From contig NZ_FODR01000006.1 in the NCBI RefSeq assembly GCF_900110415.1, positions 62,001-126,000 on the forward strand: 64,000 bases of DNA. Direction: 5' to 3'. The position numbers and the translations under genes are program-made. The DNA is from Mucilaginibacter sp. OK283 (GTDB lineage: Bacteria > Bacteroidota > Bacteroidia > Sphingobacteriales > Sphingobacteriaceae). Below the pieces are notes generated by a model, which was not told where the DNA came from, searched no databases, and saw only the letters and a list, made by a program, of their open reading frames with translations. Positions 60,145-64,000 of this stretch are shown piece after piece. The stretch's first letter is position 1. Every line of letters starts with the position of its first letter.

Positions 60145-60590
60145 TGTAAGCATTTTCCGTAAGATAAAATTTGATGCACTGGTTATTATTACATCTCTGC
60201 AGATAGCGGCATGTATATTTTAGATCGGGTAGTGCTGTTTTTTTAAGGGTCTATTTACGGAGCCATTATGATTCGCACTTTATGGTCAAAAATAATTCGC
60301 CCGATGAAACTTTGCTGCCGCACAAAATAGATCTTGACCTTATGGAACAGGTTGAGGAAGCACTTGCAGATATTTTGGAAGACGATAGCCAAACCATCCT
60401 GGCGTTTTCATTTACCGGCGAAAATGAGCGATGGTGGGCATGGTATACTACTGATGTTGATATAGCAGGCGAACGCCTGAACGCGGCATTGGCAGGCTTT
60501 GATGAATTACCCATCAGTATTACCGCCAATACCGACCCGGATTGGGACGAGTATAACGGTGTTCTGGAAGATTTTGCCGAAGGCACGTAA
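60145..60590 (+). pseudogene. Chimeric partial duplicate: remnant of a membrane-protein gene fused to the DUF695 C-terminus
   Basis: Bases about 60190-60290 match the 5' half of the membrane-protein gene at 62688-63047 (shared GGGTAGT, TATTTAC, CATTATGATTCGCACTT) with a frameshift near 60240. From the word TATGGTCA at about 60281 the sequence switches to a near-identical copy of the DUF695 C-terminus (bases 59103-59395), in frame with an ATG at 60282, giving a 102-aa frame. It is a recombination product. Whether the 102-aa frame is expressed is unknown; the missing N-terminus suggests a pseudogene. Confidence 0.75.
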
Positions 60591-60688
60591 AACCATATGC
60601 GACTATGGTAGACCATCGCCGCTTTATATTTAAATGGCCACTAAAGCTTTAATAAATGTAGATTTCAAAATTATAAATAAAAACGGTG

Positions 60689-61567
60689 CTAAAAAGTTTG
60701 TGTTAAACCTATTGGATTATAAGGTTCATAGCCAATTACAAATCCCCCGGTAGTTGGGTCGGTTATAAATAGGTTTCCTGTTAATATCGTTAATGTATTA
60801 CGTTGTAATTGTATGCCATGTATCGTTTTTTTTGCCACCACGGCCGCGGCTTTAGTAGCCGTAATTGTTACGTCAGTAGTGTGGTTTGTTGCAAGAATGT
60901 TTCTTAGCGGCCCGATTGTGAAATTGGTGGTGCCTATTTTGTTAGCTGGAACTGTGGCTAGCCATGTATAGCGTTCAGGATTTGACGACGTGTCGGCAAA
61001 ATAATTATATTGAGTATCTACAGATCCGATAACCACCGAAATCTGCGTCACTCCGGCAGGAATAGCGTCTTTAATAACCACTTTCAATTGTGAATCTAAA
61101 CGTTGTAAAACAACATCTTGTTGTAGGTATGAAGCCCCGACTGTAAAGCTTATTTTTTTGTAAAATGTTTCTGAAAGTGGGGTCGAAAATGTGGTTGCAG
61201 TTTCATGAAATTCAATTGTATCCGTCAATCCTACAAATACCGCTGTATAACTACCGGTAGCAAGGCTATCTTTAATTGTCCCAAAATTAGGCTGCCCTTT
61301 TTTTATTACCACCGTTTTTTTTAACGTATTGGCGGCGTTATATATTTTATATATTATTTCCAAAATATTAGAGGCTTCAGGAGTTACCGCATTTGTTTTA
61401 AGTTTAAGGTTTTGATCAATAGGAGTATTCTCCTGCGTAAAATTGGTTACATTAAAGGCAATTGGGTATAATTTCCCCTGTGGGCCAGTTTTGCTATGAT
61501 CGTCTTTTTTGCATGATAACCATACTGTGCTTAGCAGTACGAAGCAAAAAACTAAATTTTTTTTCAT
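60689..61567 (-). CDS. Lipoprotein, tandem paralogue 2 (FimB/Mfa2-like?)
   Basis: 292 aa. Lipoprotein signal (LSTVWLSCKKDD). Shares with its upstream neighbour the order LYPIAFNVTNFTQ, GSYTAVFVG, LKVVIKDAIPAGVTQISVVIG and TILTGNLF. The beta-sandwich pattern with a GxYTAVF core resembles fimbrial tip or anchor lipoproteins of the FimB/Mfa2 type; this is a weak inference. Likely surface-exposed. Starts 18 bases after the paralogue's stop. Confidence 0.6.
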   Translation of the reverse strand: MKKNLVFCFVLLSTVWLSCKKDDHSKTGPQGKLYPIAFNVTNFTQENTPIDQNLKLKTNAVTPEASNILEIIYKIYNAANTLKKTVVIKKGQPNFGTIKDSLATGSYTAVFVGLTDTIEFHETATTFSTPLSETFYKKISFTVGASYLQQDVVLQRLDSQLKVVIKDAIPAGVTQISVVIGSVDTQYNYFADTSSNPERYTWLATVPANKIGTTNFTIGPLRNILATNHTTDVTITATKAAAVVAKKTIHGIQLQRNTLTILTGNLFITDPTTGGFVIGYEPYNPIGLTQTF

Positions 61568-61585
61568 GTTGATTGTGTTGAGATA

Positions 61586-62479
61586 TTAAAAACCTACATT
61601 TACAGTATTCCAATCCTGATTAACTGTTATATCAAACTCGTTGTTGCCAGGCGTAAATAAATTACCGCTTAGCGTTGTTTTCGTATTTGTTTTACACAGT
61701 ACATTCTTTACTATTTTTGTACCTAAAGGGCCGGCCGGATTGGCGCCGTAATAGCTAATAGTTACATCAAACAACTGAGTATCATTAACCGTATTCGCTG
61801 TAATGGTATAGTTTGTTGTGCCAATATCTGCCGCGTTAATGGTTTTAGTAGTGACGTTGGTAGTTACGAAGGCTGCGTTTCCATATTGCGATAAAGCTTC
61901 AATTTGCGAAGTATCCCTAAAACTTACGGTTATTTTTGTGGTACCGGCAGGGATGGCGTCTTTTAATATCACGTCCAACCGGGCAGTACGTCTTTTCATA
62001 GTTACTGGCTGGTTAATACCGCTTGCTGTAACAGTTATAGGAACTTTTGTTAAGAAAGTATCATCCCAGTAAGTTGTAAAGAAACCCGAGCCGGACGCAT
62101 ATCCAAAATAATTATAGGCATAGATATTTAAGGCCGCAGAACCGCCTATAAATACAGCGGTGTAATCGCCCGGGGCGACATTATCTGTAAAGGTACCGAA
62201 TCCAGCAGCCCCCTTTTCAATACGTTGTTGACTGATTAAGGTTAAAGCAGGTTGAATTTTAAATAACATATAAACCAAAGACTGAACCGGCACTGTATCC
62301 GCAGCCTGCGTAGTTAAAGAGGTAGTTTTTGCCTTGCCTATGGGCACTTGAGTTTGCGTAAACCCGGATAGGTTAAAGCTTATTGGATACAATTTAGTAG
62401 TTGGTGTAACTTTTTTGTCTTTTTTACATGAAAAAAACAAGAAAGCGCAAATACAGCAGAGTAGGATTTTGGGCTTCAT
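61586..62479 (-). CDS. Lipoprotein, tandem paralogue 1 (FimB/Mfa2-like?)
   Basis: 297 aa. Lipoprotein signal (AFLFFSCKKDKK). Shared pattern: LYPISFNLSGFTQ, GDYTAVFIG, RTARLDVILKDAIPAGTTKITVSF and TLSGNLFT. First of a two-gene tandem with the downstream paralogue, so gene duplication has occurred. Beta-sandwich surface lipoprotein of unknown role; fimbria-related function is only a possibility. Confidence 0.6.
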   Translation of the reverse strand: MKPKILLCCICAFLFFSCKKDKKVTPTTKLYPISFNLSGFTQTQVPIGKAKTTSLTTQAADTVPVQSLVYMLFKIQPALTLISQQRIEKGAAGFGTFTDNVAPGDYTAVFIGGSAALNIYAYNYFGYASGSGFFTTYWDDTFLTKVPITVTASGINQPVTMKRRTARLDVILKDAIPAGTTKITVSFRDTSQIEALSQYGNAAFVTTNVTTKTINAADIGTTNYTITANTVNDTQLFDVTISYYGANPAGPLGTKIVKNVLCKTNTKTTLSGNLFTPGNNEFDITVNQDWNTVNVGF

Positions 62480-62687
62480 CGGCTTAAGTTTTGTTGTGTA
62501 AATATAGTGTATATATATTTGAACTACAAAACTTTATTAATTAATAATTTATTTTTGATATGGAAACTGGTATTGGATGAAATAGATATTTAGCAGCCGG
62601 CTGACGAAACCTTTCAATTTCTTTTAATGTTATCCGGAGCCTCTGCATGTTGTTATTATATTTAGGTTTTTATCAAGCTGCATAACC

Positions 62688-63047
62688 GTGAATAAAATAA
62701 GTTTTAAAGCTTCGGTCATTATCGTATCGCTATTGATAAGCGGCACTTATGTTTTGGATAGGGTAGTTCAGCTTATTTTAAGGTCGTATTTACTAAACCA
62801 TTATGATTCGCACTTCATGACCAAAAATAAATCGCAGGTTGATGCTGCCGGAATTGCTTATTGGGCATTATTTTTAGAAAGCTACTACCTTATTGTGTTC
62901 CATTTATTGGTACTAACAGCTGTATTGCTGGTTTTTTTTCAGAAACAGTTAAAATTGTATAAACGCGAACTGCTGTGGGCTTATATTATAATTGTAGTTT
63001 GCTATATTGGGTATTTTGCCATTGCAAGATTATTTGTTAAACATTAA
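62688..63047 (+). CDS. Small membrane protein, unknown
   Basis: 119 aa from the GTG at 62688. Three hydrophobic segments (about 7-30, 53-80, 90-112). The 5' half is repeated as a decayed copy at about 60190-60290. Ends 10 bases before the start of a VOC gene. A -7-like TATATTTA lies just upstream. Family not recognised. Confidence 0.6.
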   Translation: MNKISFKASVIIVSLLISGTYVLDRVVQLILRSYLLNHYDSHFMTKNKSQVDAAGIAYWALFLESYYLIVFHLLVLTAVLLVFFQKQLKLYKRELLWAYIIIVVCYIGYFAIARLFVKH

Positions 63048-63057
63048 ACAGCGCTTT

Positions 63058-63483
63058 ATGAGTACATCAAACCAACAAATTATACCTATGCTGGCCTACG
63101 AGGATGGCATAGCCGCAATGGAATGGCTTTGCAAGGTTTTTGGTTTTACCGAGATAACCCGCATGACTGATGAGCAAGGCCGCCTGGGCCATGGCGAAAT
63201 AGCCATGGGCGAAAGCCTGGTTATGTTGGCCGAGCCCACGCCAGATTACCAAAGCCCAAAGCATCATGCGCAAAATTGTACTATAGTTGCTAAAGCTTAC
63301 GAGGTGCCCTACGTTATTAACGGGGTTTTGGTTTATGTGGATGACGTAACCCGGCATTATGAACACGCTAAAAGCAACGGCGCTACCATATTATCTGTGC
63401 CGGAAGAAGGCCACCCAGGCACCCGTTACCGCGCTGCCGATTTGGAAGGGCAGCGTTGGATGTTTATGCAGAAGGAAATTTGA
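63058..63483 (+). CDS. VOC-superfamily (glyoxalase/PhnB-like) protein
   Basis: 141 aa from the ATG at 63058 (the frame extends to a TTG at 63007 overlapping the upstream gene). VOC fold with IIPMLAYEDGIAAMEWLCKVFGFTE, HGEIAMGESLVML, VYVDDVTRHYEHAKSNGATI and YRAADLEGQRWMF. The family binds metal in a beta-alpha-beta-beta-beta module and includes glyoxalases, dioxygenases and resistance proteins; substrate unknown. Confidence 0.82.
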   Translation: MSTSNQQIIPMLAYEDGIAAMEWLCKVFGFTEITRMTDEQGRLGHGEIAMGESLVMLAEPTPDYQSPKHHAQNCTIVAKAYEVPYVINGVLVYVDDVTRHYEHAKSNGATILSVPEEGHPGTRYRAADLEGQRWMFMQKEI

Positions 63484-63530
63484 AAATGAAAGAAATTTAT
63501 GACCTGGAATATTGGCAATTAAACAAAACC

Positions 63531-63556
63531 GTTGCAAACACAAAACGTTTTGCAAC
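63531..63556. repeat. Nested palindrome GTTGCAAA-N10-TTTGCAAC
   Basis: 8-base arms with a 10-base centre; the centre overlaps a perfect 12-base palindrome CAAAACGTTTTG (63541-63552). It lies 200 bases before the next gene. It could be an operator or simple hairpin; it resembles the TGCAA-type palindrome before merC only loosely. Confidence 0.35.
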
Positions 63557-63756
63557 AGTTAAAATCAATTTCGTTTATCCTTAAAGTAAATTAGCAACCC
63601 CACAATGTAGATATGCTGGATGTGGAAGCTGAATACCAAAAATAATTTGCTATATAAATAGAGTATATCGGTCAAATAGTCCAATTAAGCTCTATTATGT
63701 AATTTACTTTGTAATTAAAAGTACTTTTAATATTATTGCATAAATATTCAATTGTT

Positions 63757-64000
63757 ATGGCAGCAGCAGGTCACTTTATTTTCGAGTTATTTAAAATAGC
63801 TATCCTGAGTTTTATTTACAGCGTTTTGCTGGGGATATTGCACTTGATTTTTTTGACTGCAAAAGGAATTAACCCCGTGTTTGGTAAACAAACATTTAAC
63901 CGGCTGTTTAAGATTGTTTATGCATCGCTGTTTGTGTTTTCATTTACCTATTATGGCAATCACGGCCTTGGCGATGCGGATAATATTCCGCTTGGATATG
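63757..64000 (+). CDS. Membrane protein, cut by window end
   Basis: Open frame from the ATG at 63757 (MAAAGHFIFELFKIAILSF) to the last base, with at least two hydrophobic segments (ILSFIYSVLLGILHLIFLT and IVYASLFVFSFTYYG). The stop codon lies outside the window. No family recognised. Confidence 0.55.
   Translation, partial: MAAAGHFIFELFKIAILSFIYSVLLGILHLIFLTAKGINPVFGKQTFNRLFKIVYASLFVFSFTYYGNHGLGDADNIPLGY

Noticed and set aside
63486..63584. 32-residue frame directly after the VOC gene
   Set aside because: Very short, no motif, and its span contains the nested palindrome, so chance is the simpler explanation.

Overview
The window looks like chromosomal DNA of a Bacteroidota member, most likely the Sphingobacteriaceae (Mucilaginibacter/Pedobacter type). 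The evidence is a type IX secretion C-terminal domain, lipoproteins with the short lipobox followed by Lys-Lys, a TonB-dependent receptor with an N-terminal carboxypeptidase-like domain, a eukaryotic-type (GSII) glutamine synthetase, -7 elements of the TAnnTTTG type close to start codons, few Shine-Dalgarno sequences, and many short intergenic hairpin repeats. No rRNA, tRNA, CRISPR array, prophage or intact insertion sequence was seen. The genus is an inference.

Layout. (1) 1-5350: end of an alpha-L-fucosidase gene followed on the same strand by a UxaA-family dehydratase, an SDR dehydrogenase, an FAH-family hydrolase and an amidohydrolase-2 lactonase; together these fit oxidative L-fucose catabolism to pyruvate and lactate. 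(2) 5500-10150: a small membrane protein, DinB-like protein, polysaccharide deacetylase and GH78 alpha-L-rhamnosidase. (3) 10350-11860: a small secreted protein, then about 1 kb of decayed coding sequence and REP-like hairpins. (4) 11859-16050: a DUF3037/HipA-like pair, an FGGY sugar kinase, a PAP2_C (sphingomyelin-synthase-like) membrane enzyme, and MerC behind a Zur-like palindrome. (5) 16053-21183: HAD-IIA protein, APH-fold kinase, a PuuA-like gamma-glutamyl ligase, a gamma-glutamylcyclotransferase-fold protein and GSII. (6) 21489-31900: a TPR protein with a lone histidine-kinase dimerisation domain, an unusual 59-aa lipoprotein, RluA-type pseudouridine synthase, histone-H1-like protein, galT-galM, a T9SS cargo, small surface proteins and a J-domain/KTSC fusion. 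(7) 31907-45783: a molybdenum cofactor island: mocA, xdhC, moaA, moeA, moaC, a degenerate MobB/MobA fusion, moeB-rhodanese, moaE, moaD, fdhD, a small partner protein and an FdhF/YdeP-type molybdoenzyme, next to an ArsB/NhaD-type transporter. (8) 45900-52141: TonB receptor, beta-helix lipoprotein, beta-propeller lipoprotein and periplasmic histidine phosphatase, behind PhoB-like direct repeats. (9) 52277-64000: an encapsulated-ferritin-like protein with no encapsulin beside it, a macrodomain protein, a Crp/Fnr regulator with an FNR-type palindrome downstream, alpha/beta hydrolase, GH3 glycosidase, a DUF695 gene with a chimeric partial duplicate, two tandem lipoproteins, a VOC protein and a membrane protein cut by the window end.

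Working together: regions 1, 2 and 9 supply deoxyhexose and glucoside degradation. Region 7 supplies cofactor synthesis, insertion and sulfuration for both the MPT-cytosine (xanthine dehydrogenase) and bis-MGD enzyme classes. Region 8 is a plausible outer-membrane uptake and dephosphorylation locus. The most conspicuous feature not explained by genes is a set of intergenic hairpins built of short iterated words, lying directly after stop codons; two of them supply the stop codon of the upstream gene.
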